NCBI RefSeq assembly: GCF_048771995.1
Contig: NC_133027.1
Location: 99,508,501 to 99,572,500, forward strand
Length of the DNA stretch: 64,000 nt
Direction: 5' to 3'
DNA from: Taeniopygia guttata
Taxonomy: Eukaryota; Chordata; Aves; Passeriformes; Estrildidae
The translations under genes were made by a program, and so were the position numbers. The notes beneath the pieces are model-generated. The model had not been told where the DNA came from and did not search any database. It was given only the letters and a program-made list of their open reading frames with translations. Positions 24,401 to 35,665 of this stretch are shown piece by piece. Position 1 is the first letter of the stretch, and each line of letters starts with the position of its first letter.

Positions 24401-27084
24401 ATGCCAATTATACTTTCATTGGAAAAAGAAAAACAAACAAAACAATTTGCAATGGAGATGGAATAAATAAGATCTTTTTTTCCAGTTGCATTTGATGCAT
24501 CGTTTTGGAAAATCAGGTTGCACTGACCTGGCACTTCCCCACAGGGAAACTGCTGGCATCATTCTGAAGGTCACAGTCATTACAGTAGATCTACTAGAAA
24601 CTTACTCTAAAGGTTCATGTGCTATTGCAGCTCATAGCTGAACTCCTTCATCGGAGATGGCAAGACATTCTTTTGTATTGCCATTGAGCAGTTCTGTTCT
24701 GCATCTCACCTGCTCTTCTAGTTGAAATCAAATATTTTTTTAGAAGCTGAAAATTTCTTGACTTTTTGTTTAAAAGAAGCTACCAACATAAAAAAAAATT
24801 GTAATATCAAGGTCATAATCCTTGGGGAGAAGTGTAATATGCATTTCAGCTCAACCCTCTTAGAGGCAGGATCAGCAGAGCTGAATTCTTGGAATCTCTA
24901 CTGAATGCAGTGCCATATTCTTGCCAAAATCATGCGTATTACACAGGCAGGAGGCTGATTTTTCTTGCAGACTTTAACTCCCCCTCTGTGCCTGTTCTAA
25001 AGATGTCAAGAGGGTGCTATTAGAAAAAACAATAAAAAACAATAAAAAAAAGCCTTGAGATCCTCCACCTGCAAATAATTAAAGGCACTGAAAATACTAT
25101 CTAAAGCATCCTTTCCTTCACCAGTCAAATACTCTGAATCTTAGAGAGATCATCATTGCAGTCATGTATCTGCAGTGATATATCTGTGTGATGCAGATTA
25201 TGGTATTCAACCCTACATTTTCTTGATGGAATCTGGATCTTTGTGTTGTACAGTTTTGCTTTTAGAGACATCTAAGTCTTAAGGGTTCAAAATGGCAGAT
25301 AGACTGTCCTGATCCATGATGTGACATTCCAGTTAATTCAGATGACTCACAGAAATTTGAATCTGAATTTCAGCCTGAACTTCTCTACTATTTGCATCTA
25401 GCCACTGGTTATCATTCTGCTTTCTGTTTCTAGATTTTAGAGGGATTTAAATCCAGTTAGTAGTTCCTAGTTTCTTAGTTCCAAAACCAGTGCCTAGTTT
25501 CCAGCATTATCACTACAACACTGTCCATCTTGCCTCCTATAGGCCTCTGTGCTTTTTTTCTTTTTAAATAGTACTTTTTGTTTTATTTGCTTCAGACAAT
25601 TAGGTCAGTAGCACATAGACATTTTACCAATTAATTTTTAATAGCTCTTACTTTTGTTATTGCTGTTCCCACAAGATGACATTTATTATTTTAACTATCG
25701 ACTACTACTTTTTTTTTAATAGGGTACAAGCTCAATAAAAAGTTCTACATTTTGCCTGAATTTTAAAGCCTGTATGCATAAATGAGCTTCCAGTCTAGAT
25801 CAATGATGCAAAAATATGGATTTAGTTGGGCAACAGCTAAATTGCTTTCCTTGCAGATTTCAGGTTTCACACACAAGATTGAAGGGTTTTAAATCCCAGG
25901 GTAAATGCATCAGAAGTCGGTATGGGAGCTAAATAGCCTGAAATTTCTCCAGTCTGCTTACAGAAATGTTGTTTCTTACCTTGCAGATGGATGCCCATGA
26001 TTCTGAAACAACTGATGTATTTTAAAATAGTGATTAATTTTAAGCTTTTTTTTTTTTTTTGATTCCTTACAGATTCTTTGTAGACCTTTATTGCACAAAA
26101 GACAGGCGTTTTCTTACTATCAACAGCAACAGCAAGACAACCTCAGAAGTTTGGCTGGTTGACTGCAGGCATCCCTTTGAGTCACCTGCTCTTGTACAAG
26201 CACGAACCACAGGGGTCATTTACCACATCGAGCACAGAAAGGACCAGTTGTACATTCTTACTGCATATGGAGAACCTGCAGAATATAAGGCAATTTTGAC
26301 TGATAATTACATTCATAGGAATAATTTAGATGCCTATTGCAGGTCATATAGAAATAGTAAAGTTGGCTTTTAATTCTGTTCATCACAGCTTACATATAAA
26401 AGAGAGAGAGCTGCATGGATTAAAAAGACTGATAGTGCTGCATGGACTCTCACCTGTAGGAGGCCTGTTTGATCCTAACTCCTTTGACAGCATCAAGAAA
26501 TGACTATGCTTCAACAGTAATTTCCCCTATATCAAACCTTAAGTTGGTGATCTCAATTTGTGTAATCGAACCCACCTACAGTTGTGCTGGCCATACTGAA
26601 AGCACTTATTGTATTGCAGTCTTCTATAGAGTAATCTTTGAGACTTGGTCTTCTCCAAATGTTACTGCACAGTTTTTCCATTTTGCCTATGTAAAGGGAA
26701 TGTAAAAATCTCCAGTTTTAGACAGGTAAATGCCCCAAATACAAATAAGTAATATTTATCAAGGAAAATGTATGACATCACCTATAAGTCTGTACCTCTC
26801 ATCTGTAACTCTTACTACATTTTAGTAATACAAGGTTGTTTGTTTGTTTTTTTTTATAGTTGATGAAGGCACCAATAGGTTCCAGTGGCAAGGAGAACTG
26901 GCAGTTAGTTTATGCACTGGAAAAGAAAACCAAGCTAGTAGACTTTGAGATGTTCAGTGATGACTGTATTATGTTCCTGAAGAACGCTGCTCATCTTTAC
27001 TTAAATGTGATTTCTTTTGTTTCATACTCAGTTCAGTCAATAAAGGTACGTTTTAGCTTGGTTTAAATGGCATAATATTTTTCC

Positions 27085-27119
<35 letters not shown>

Positions 27120-30100
27120 GCATAGCATAATGAAAGCAAAGATAAATTCCAAAAGTAAAAGCAGTTTGGAAACTATTAATGCTGGCAATTTCATCATTAT
27201 GACTAATTGTGTTACCTGTGGCTGTTTGTCAGGATTTGATGTGGTGGCTTATTGCAGCATGTAGAAAGTTAAAGCACAGCTATCCTGTGAGCCAGTTCTT
27301 TCTTCAAGGGATTACAGTCAAGCTCTTCACAATACAGCTGATTTCTAATGTAAAACAGAACTTAGTTCCCTAAATGCTCTACTTAGTGTTACTGAGCCTT
27401 TTTTTGCCTACACTCATCGGTGTAAACAAGGCCCCTACCACAGGAAATAGATTTAATAGTCAGAAAACAAGTATGGACACTGTGCCATAATAAAAGTGAC
27501 TTAAGCCAAATCCAATTTCTGAAGACCATTGAGGTGAAATATTTAGTTGATTTGTTTTCCTGAAAAATCCAGTCTGAACAACTCACAAGTTTATTGCAAC
27601 AAGCTGCCAATGCTGCACTCTATAAAACTGCTACAGGAAAAGGTTTTCAACAAAGTACACTGTATGGTCTCCAAAATCTTCAGTTTTTTAAAATGGCCAT
27701 AGTGTATTTATTCAGAAAGGGCCTGCAGTTACTCAGGAGAACTTGGACCTCTGCTGCCTTTTCAGAAGCCTCTAGCAGCCTAACCCAAGTAAGTAATGGT
27801 CTGGCAGAAGGTTTGGCTATGTCCCTGCTGCTCTCAAAGAATGAATCTTGATTTCTTTCATTCTTAGCAGAATTAAAAACCTTAAATATAATAACAGTAA
27901 GTATCTGAGGGTGAATGTGCCAGGAAAAGGTTTTGTTCTTCACAATGGCTGGCACTAGGAACAAAGTTAAGAGGCAGGGGTTTTCAGTGGCTTAGCATTA
28001 CTGAGCTAACTCACAGTAAAAGCATAATAGCTGACATGGACTTGGCTGTATAGCGTGTTGAAGTAGAACTGGAAATGCAAGGAAAAATAGGATCTAAGAA
28101 ATAAAACTAATGCAGAATAATTTCAAATGTTTTCTTTTAGAAAGTCTGCACTAATACCCATTTTAAACTGAATTTGAATTTATTTTTTGTTTTTATTTCA
28201 TTGTCCAACTATATCAAATGGCCTCAGGTAAAAAGTTCACCAGTCTTTCATTTCTTTACTGCTTTATTACTGGATTTAAATTAAATACAGATTGTGCTAC
28301 ATACAAACTAAGATAATTAGTTAATATCCAAAGTCTTTTACTCTGAAAGACATATTAAGCAAAATTTGCAGAAGCTGTGTAAGGGTCTCACTTGAAATAC
28401 CATGTTTTTTCAGCTACCTACGTGGGCCTGTGAATTTGAATTGGAATCTCATCCTGAACATACCACCAGCACCTGCTATTTTCAGCTCTCCTCCCCAGTA
28501 CACCCCCCTAAGTGTTTTGCATATTCATTTAAAGAAAATAATCTCATTGAACAAGCTGTGCAAGAGGTACCAATTATTACAAATTGTCACACTACACGTT
28601 TACTAGCTAAAAGCAAGGTAAGATTTTTCAGTCTTTTTCCCAATCCTTTTATTCTTTCCTTCCTCCCCACCCATTTAAAGAAAGTGCATTTGGCAGGGAA
28701 CAGAGATTAAAAATGTAAAGAGCAGTTGGTGCTATAGTTATTAAACAGTGGGTGTTTTCTTCAGTGCTATAGAGAAGAACAAGAAAGAGTCGTGATTTTT
28801 TTTTTTTCCATTAACCTGGGTATTCCACAGGAGATAACAGCACACGATGAGTCAAGAAGCTTAGTATAACTGAGAATTGCTAGTTGATGTAATGGTATTG
28901 TACTCCACATGATAAATGAAAAAGGTGCCAGCTGTTGAAAAGAGCACCCCACAACCAGCTGCACAGTGCAGATCAAGAAAAGAAAGTTTTAACAGCCTGA
29001 GTTTAAAAATTTGGAGATGTTAATAAAGAGTTTGTACTGTGGTAAGTGGTAAACTCTATTGTTAATAACATATATTCTTGGAGTTAAAGGGGAAGGAAGA
29101 CTTGGGTGCTTTGGTAGTTTAAAAACTCCTCAGGTGTTGCACTTAAATGAATTTATACTCTGCATCTGAAAGCCCACACAGCAGAGGTTCAGTCTCAGGC
29201 TTTATTTTTCAAGAGTGCTTTGTACACTCTAAGTGAAAAAAAATTACTATAATCAAAAAAACACATTTTAAAATAAATAATTGAAGTTTTCATTGCCATG
29301 TGTCATTGAGATTTCTGCAATGTCCCTTATTGTAAAACTACTCCTTCTTTTCCAGGATGAAACTTTGGTGCCAATTACAGTTTTTCATAATAAGAATTCT
29401 AAAGAACTACACAGGAGACCACTTCTAGTTCATGTATATGGAGCTTATGGCATAGATTTGAACATGAGCTTTAAAGAAGAGAAGCTGATGTTAATTGAAG
29501 AGGGTTGGATATTAGCATATTGCCATGTTAGGTAAATCAAATATAAAATGGAAATAATATTATATTTTGCAGGATACATAGATACTTGTTCATGTACAAC
29601 TGAAGATGCACCAAAATAATTTTTTCTGTGTACTTATACATAATTATTTATCTCTTCTTAGATCTTTTTATTTTAGTAGTTTTCAAATATACCTCAGGGG
29701 AAAAAAAACACAAGAGCACACCACATTTTAGGTTTCTTAAATCTACATGATGGCTGTAACTTTTAATCTTTTCAAGTCTCATTACTTGTCTGATTTTTGC
29801 TCAAGAAAAAATTTGGTTAGATGCTCAAATTGCCATGGCATGTTATCTGCCTCTCCTGAGAGCATTGTGTGCTAATGCCCAGTCTGTATCTTCTGAAAGC
29901 CATTTACATTCTACAGCAACAACTAAGCATTTAACCTGCAACCCTTGTTCTTTTATTGGCTAAATCATCTGTCTCCAGTTTAGCTACAAATCTACCAGTT
30001 TTATAAAACTGCAATGTACAACAGGCTTCAAATTTTTCTCAGTAGCTAAGGAAGACAACAAAAGAATCACTTTAGGGAGGAGAGGGAAGGGGAGGAATGA

Positions 30101-33100
30101 GTAATTGTTGGAAATACCAGTCCCAAAACAAATTCAGCAAATATATTCAGTCTGCTGCACTCAGTGGCAAGCATTGTGCTGTTCGTCCTCACACCCCACT
30201 AAGAATCTTAAGATGCAGGTCAGTCCAACATGAAGATGAATTTGTCATCCAAAGATGGCAGGCTAATCAAATAATCTATTTTAAACCTGAAACTTGAAGA
30301 GGAAGCTTCAGGTGGTTGAAAATCAAAATTGTGGTTGCACAGAAAGAAGTATAAGTTATTTTTATAATTCTGTACTACAAAATGTAAGATTTCAAATAGC
30401 ATTTGAAATTCACAAATTGGGGGGGGGGGGGGAGAAGGGGGAACCCAAACCCAACTTTCTAATAGTCTCAGAGTTTAAGCTAAGCAGAAGACAAATCCTG
30501 AGAGTCTGGTGTGGAGTTCAGAAATACTATTCTACTGTTTTTAATAATACTGTTAGTAATGGAAGTATTGGAAATGTTTTCAATATTTTCATAGTTTCCT
30601 GTATAAAAAGATAACATTATCTGAATTTGTATTGCCTACAATAATTCCTAGTGTTGCTTTTCCTATGGATTCCAGGACACAAGCACATGTGCCCTTCTAC
30701 TGATAGTATTTTCACCAATCATGAATGGATTTATTTTGCCTTCGTGTTGTCTCTTTTAGTCATAAAGAAGGATAAAGGCAAAAGTAGAGAAGAGTTAATT
30801 GGGAAAGCAAACTAAGACATGCCACTCTGTGGCTGCTGCTATTCTTCTGTTATCTGAAACTATGCCATGTAATGTTTTCTGAAGAGATTCCAACTTGAAT
30901 TGCATTAAATTTCAGGGGTGGAGGAGAGCAGGGCCTTAGCTGGCACAGAGATGGATGTCAGCAGAATAAACTCAAAGGTCTCCATGACCTCAGGGCTTGC
31001 ATCATTCTGCTGCACCAACTGGGATTTTCTCAGCCCAAACGCACAGCACTGGCAGCTGCCAGTGCTGGGGGAGTTCTCGCAGGAGCCCTGTGCAACACTG
31101 ATCCAGCACTGATCAGAGCCATGGTTTTACAGGTGAGCTGCTGCAGACCTTATACAGATTGTAACATTAAACTGTATTATCTGTGTTCTTGTACCACTTT
31201 CAGAATTGGAAACATTCCAGTTCAAAGCTCACTCTCCTCATTTGTTTGAGAACACCTTGACACAGATATTCAAGGTCCTCTGGCCTATTTCCAATTTTTT
31301 TTTTTTTAATGACTTCTAAGGCTCCTTTCGTGGATGTTCTAAATACAATGATGAAAACTCATCTCCCACTGACAATTGAGGAACAAGAAGAATGGGGAAA
31401 TCCATTAGAAGATGAAAAATGTATGAAGTATATCAAAAGCTATTGCCCATACCAGAACATTAAGCCACAGGTAAAACTATGCTTTCTGTGCAGAATACTT
31501 CAGGCATAAATTGTAGTGGTTTATAAGACAACCAGAAGTAGATCACTGAAATTTTTAAAAAAACCTCCAATATAAATTATTTCAGTAATAATCTTAGCAA
31601 TAGTTGGAGTCACAAGTGACTACTGAAATTAACCCAATGCCTTCTCCTGAATGATATTGTCATCTCAAGGGAAATCTCTGTTTGACAGTGTGTTAGCTCT
31701 GTTGCACAGCTTCATTAAGTTGAACTCTTACTATTTAAAAACCAACTTCTGTGCAGAAAGATTGAAAACTAAACTTCAGCTATTGTTCTAAGGTAAACTA
31801 TTCCATGCTTATTACTCCCATTTTTTCTTTTTTTGCAATCATCAGCAAGCAGACAGGTATCAGACCAGTGGGAAGAGGATGGTTTTATGACCTTTTTTAA
31901 GTAGATTATGCCCACCTGTGAAGACCAAAATACTTTTTGCAGTTAGAGTGATAAAACTCTTAGAAAACACTAAGTAATTATGTAATAGATAAGTTCTTAA
32001 ATAAACCCTAACAAGTTGTATAGTAAGAGAAAAATGTGTTGCTCTGTGAAAGACCAGTTGTCAAGTGTTTAACTGGTTTTGGTTTTTAATCTCAGTGCTA
32101 TCCATCAGTTTTTATCACGGCGTATGAAAATGATGAACGGGTAATGCTACCAGGAATTTTACAGTATGTTCAGAAACTCAGGAAGGCTGCACTAGATCAT
32201 GCCAACAGAACAAGTAAGAAAGGTAAGGATAAGAATATCTCAGATAAATGGAGTCATGAAGCAAAATCTTAATAGTAATGTAAATTAAAGACCACAGAGT
32301 TTGATTCCACCTTAAATGAATTCAAACACAATCCCAAATCACCAGCTCCACAGCAGACTCAGAACACTCTCTGAGATGCAAAAACATAAAGATTGGGAGC
32401 CTGTGACGGGGGTTCACTCTTTCCTAGGCCCCCACATAGGGCAGTTGTTGGGCAGTGTAGGGTGAACCCACGCTGTCACTCCAGATGCTGACAGGGCTAG
32501 GCTGCAGCTCTCGGCAACCCTTGGAGAAAAATCTTGGGTTTTGCTGCTATATAAAAACCTATTTTTCTCACTTTGCTAAAGCTGCAGGTCCTTCGTCCAA
32601 GCTAGAGTGACAACAAGGCCAAGGCACAGGTGCTTTTATACCTGAAACTTAACCCTAACTTTGTGAGTTTCCAGCAAAAGGTACATTCAAGCTTGACAAT
32701 TTTCTTGTACCATCCAGTCTGGGGAGAGGCTTTTACCATCATTACCAAAAGAGATCTTGAATAACCTTTTCTACATTTCATGATGCCCTGTCTCTGAGCA
32801 GCACAACTGCAGCGGTTGAGAAATTGCAGCCGGTGCTGCAGTTGCTGTTGTGCTCTTTGTGCAGGAAGAAAAGAGCACGTCTTTCCAAAAAGACTCAGAG
32901 AGAACAAACACACTAAATTGTTGAATACTTTCCAAATATGCAGTTATTAGAAATACAAGTAATTCATTCAGAACGCCCCTCTACAATTCTCTTTTTCTTA
33001 AGGAATAATAGAAATTCTGTCAGGACAAGAAGGCAGCTATCCTTAAGCAATTCACATACCTATTTAATTTTTGACTTGTTCATTCAATGTAAAGTGATCA

Positions 33101-33345
33101 CCAGCTTCATTGTTCCAGGAAATTGGATTCCTAATATCATCCTAGATGTCCAGGCAAATGGCAGTCATTGTGATTCATCCTGGGAGCACTCACTGAATGA
33201 GGTATGATCCCTTTACTGCACAGCTCCATAACATGTTGCAGGGATGTGTCCCCCCCTCAAGGAATACTTCAGCCTCAGTAGTTGGGCAGTCATTGACTGT
33301 ATGTTTAAACTACAAAGAAAAACTGCTAAAGCAACTGCTGATTTT

Positions 33346-33399
<54 letters not shown>

Positions 33400-34145
33400 T
33401 TAAAACCCAGCAATCTTTATATATATCTACCTTTATACACATATATACTTGTACAGATATAAAAGAGACGGTGGCAGAGCCAGATTATTGAAATAGCCTT
33501 AAAATAGTGTTCAATTCCCACTGTAATGTGCTAGGAGCTTTGAATGAAAGGTTCCAAGCTGTGCAAAACATCCTTCCAGGAGGAAAAGTCTTGCTCTGTA
33601 GAGTATTAAGTGCTTAAAACTGTCATACTATTTACTCCTATCTTCCTCATTGTGTAAAACATACATGATGGGTTGGATCTTTACATTTTGAAATGCATGA
33701 TCTGTGCTATCAAAGCTATTACAGTTAGCTTTCAAGATTTTGCACTTTATACAAGCATGCTTGTTAAAAGCAAAATACTCCCAAGACTTAACATATTTTT
33801 ACTGATGTCTCAGACTTTTACAGTTTGATACAAATTTTATTACTCTTAATTTTAACAAATCCTAGAAAATGTTAATTAGGTGGTGGTGGCAGTTATTCCC
33901 AAGATGAATTCTTTCAGGAAAACTCCATGCTGTCTTATGACAAGGTATTTCTTAGCATTAGTTTAGGAAAGGAAGATTACTAGAATAGCTGCACAAAAGC
34001 CTGAACTTTTATAGTGCAAAGAACTTTACTTCATAATAAAATATTTTCATTATTTTAGGTTGCAAGACACCTTGCTTTTCTGAACAGAGAACTTGAGGAA
34101 GTGTGCCATCCCCAACATCACAGCAAATCTGCAAATAACTCCTAA
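18415..34145 (+). CDS. PREPL: PREPL, prolyl endopeptidase-like serine hydrolase (14 coding exons)
   Basis: The joined exons give 753 codons: 18415-18633, 20030-20230, 20725-20791, 21423-21626, 23648-23771, 26073-26289, 26860-27045, 28414-28617, 29356-29531, 30916-31132, 31321-31470, 32096-32222, 33119-33201, 34059-34145. Every junction keeps phase. PREPL belongs to the prolyl oligopeptidase family (beta-propeller plus alpha/beta-hydrolase) but acts as an esterase/thioesterase, with roles in clathrin-adaptor trafficking and, for the long form, mitochondria. Triad residues are visible: Ser about 582 ([13 protein letters not shown]), Asp about 668 (AYENDERV) and His about 714 (QANGSHC), equivalent to human S559, D644 and H690. 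[11 protein letters not shown] and [14 protein letters not shown] are near-identical to human. An internal ATG at 20,159 would give 637 residues; the human short form has 638. The basic N-terminus may be a mitochondrial presequence. Oddities are a GC donor after 26,289 and a tandem acceptor at exon 2. Confidence 0.95.
27088..27118. repeat. Poly-T run (31 T)
   Basis: An uninterrupted T tract begins 43 bases after PREPL exon 7 ends. It could be the reversed A-tail of a retrocopy, but no body is recognisable beside it, so it may be simple slippage expansion. Confidence 0.9.
30419..30446 (+). repeat. G14 homopolymer and adjacent G-rich run
   Basis: Fourteen consecutive G followed by AGAAGGGGG, inside the PREPL intron that precedes the exon with the catalytic serine. 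Long G homopolymers are uncommon and can form G-quadruplexes in DNA or pre-mRNA. Confidence 0.9.
32402..32615 (+). mobile_element. Possible solo-LTR fragment of an endogenous retrovirus
   Basis: The segment starts TGTGACGGGGGTTCACTC, contains a TATA-like CTATATAAAAACC about 150 bases in, and has a base composition unlike the surrounding intron. This resembles LTR pieces seen in bird genomes. The right end is uncertain, no clear target-site duplication was found, and no internal retroviral genes are present. If it is an LTR, it is a fossil solo copy. The family cannot be named safely. Confidence 0.3.
33342..33395. repeat. Compound CA/TA microsatellite
   Basis: About eight AC units run directly into about seventeen AT units in the last PREPL intron. 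It is likely length-polymorphic. Confidence 0.92.
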
Positions 34146-35548
34146 ACACACCGACCACCTGAAAAACATTGGATTTGTATGGAAAGCAAACACCTTCTCC
34201 AGAGGATCTCTCCTCTTGGATCCCTGCTTTATGGGCACAAGCACACAAAGCTGGGTGTGGCATTGCCTTACAAAAATACAGACCAAGAACTGGATTTCTG
34301 CCCTGCCATGCTGTGCAGAAGCAGCTGCCAGCAGAAAAGAGTTTGTCCAGCAGCTCTGTTCACGTGAGCCAGCAGAGCAGTGCTAGCGAGCAGAGCTGGA
34401 GCACTTAGAGCTTACAGGGGAGCCACAGGCACTTGGCACAGGCAGCCTTCCTGTCCAAGGCATCTCTTGCAAGGCCACATCTTACACAGCACAGCAGAAC
34501 TCCTCTGAAGCATCTGACATTCAAGTCTCACTACTTCCAGAACAAATTGCCATATGTAGGTGGTGATTGCTGCCCTCTCTACCTGCACAGCAGCCATGGT
34601 GTACTGATCATGTGGTGGGATTGACCAAACTGCAAAGAAAAGCACCCTCATTAATGGAGTTTTAGCAGAACTCTGATCTGAATACATTAAAAATCTTGCA
34701 GTTACCTTACCTAGCATGGTAACCTTAAGAAGGAGGTGCCAAGTCCCTCAGAAGGACAAGATCAGTGTGTCAAAAGATGCCAGAGTATCTCCAGAGGATA
34801 AAACAAAAAGAATGCCCCCACTAAAGCAGCCCAATTCATAGCTTAGCTGCCCTCCAAGCAAGGCACAAATTTGCTGTGCATTGCTTGCTAAAGGAAATCG
34901 GTGGTGCACACCTAGGGCCACATCAAGCACTGCAGGTGCAGCAAATGCAAATCAGAGCACATGTACAAATGTGACATTCAGTAGGGTTGATTCAGCTGCT
35001 TCCTCTGAACTAAAGTACACACCTCTCACCTCAGCCTTAGGGCAGGAAAAGGAAGAAGAGAATGCAAATATATTCTAACTCAGCAGGGAGGGGGAGAATC
35101 AACTGGAAATGCAGTTACAAGCGTGGAATTAGATATTAGCTACATTTTTTTTCTTTTTCTTCCTAACGTTGAGGATAATCGGAGTTGTTAGATTTGAGAG
35201 AAGAGGTAAAACATCGCAGTATACACTAGTCTTGCTTGTTTTCACGTGTTTTAGCAGATATAGGGCCACCCCTTTGGAATAAGTTTTACAAATCTGCAGA
35301 CTTCTGAAAAGTTACAGTGAACTGCCACAGGCTTGAGATTCCACAGGAACACTTACAGACCAGCAACCTCCAGGGTCAGCACACAAAAAGCAACTGTTCC
35401 CTCTCCTCCCAAAAATACATGCTTAAACAGGACAGTTTTTAGAACAGGTTTACTTTTCTTCTCCACAGATCCTAAGGGGGATCCATTCTTTGTCCTTTTC
35501 ATCACAAATACAGATAGAAGGCAATTATGTATCTGATTTTTCAGGACA
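34146..35548. other. PREPL 3' UTR and spacer before the SLC3A1 3' end
   Basis: The PREPL stop ends at 34,145. No canonical AATAAA was found on the plus strand in this interval; ATTAAA at 34,686-34,691 is the best candidate signal. The rest holds no recognised element. In human the two neighbours also end tail-to-tail, so a longer PREPL transcript could overlap SLC3A1 here. Confidence 0.6.
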
Positions 35549-35554
35549 TTTATT
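35549..35554 (-). terminator. SLC3A1: SLC3A1 polyadenylation signal
   Basis: Minus-strand AATAAA lies 112 bases past the SLC3A1 stop codon, so cleavage is expected near 35,530. It is the first canonical signal after the stop. Confidence 0.7.
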
Positions 35555-35665
35555 TTGTACACAAATAGTGTTTTAAAAGCCAAAGAAAACAGAGTATTTT
35601 TAGCATTTCCCTGAAGCTAATATCTTCTAAATTAACATGAAAGCATGGGTATTCTACTCCTCTAC

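Larger units (their letters stand above)
18634..34058 (+). other. PREPL introns
   Basis: Thirteen introns between the listed coding exons. The longest are 21,627-23,647, 23,772-26,072, 27,046-28,413 and 29,532-30,915. Apart from the repeats listed separately (T31 run, G14 run, CA/TA microsatellite, LTR-like piece), no further element or nested gene was recognised. All introns are GT-AG except the one at 26,290-26,859. Confidence 0.7.
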
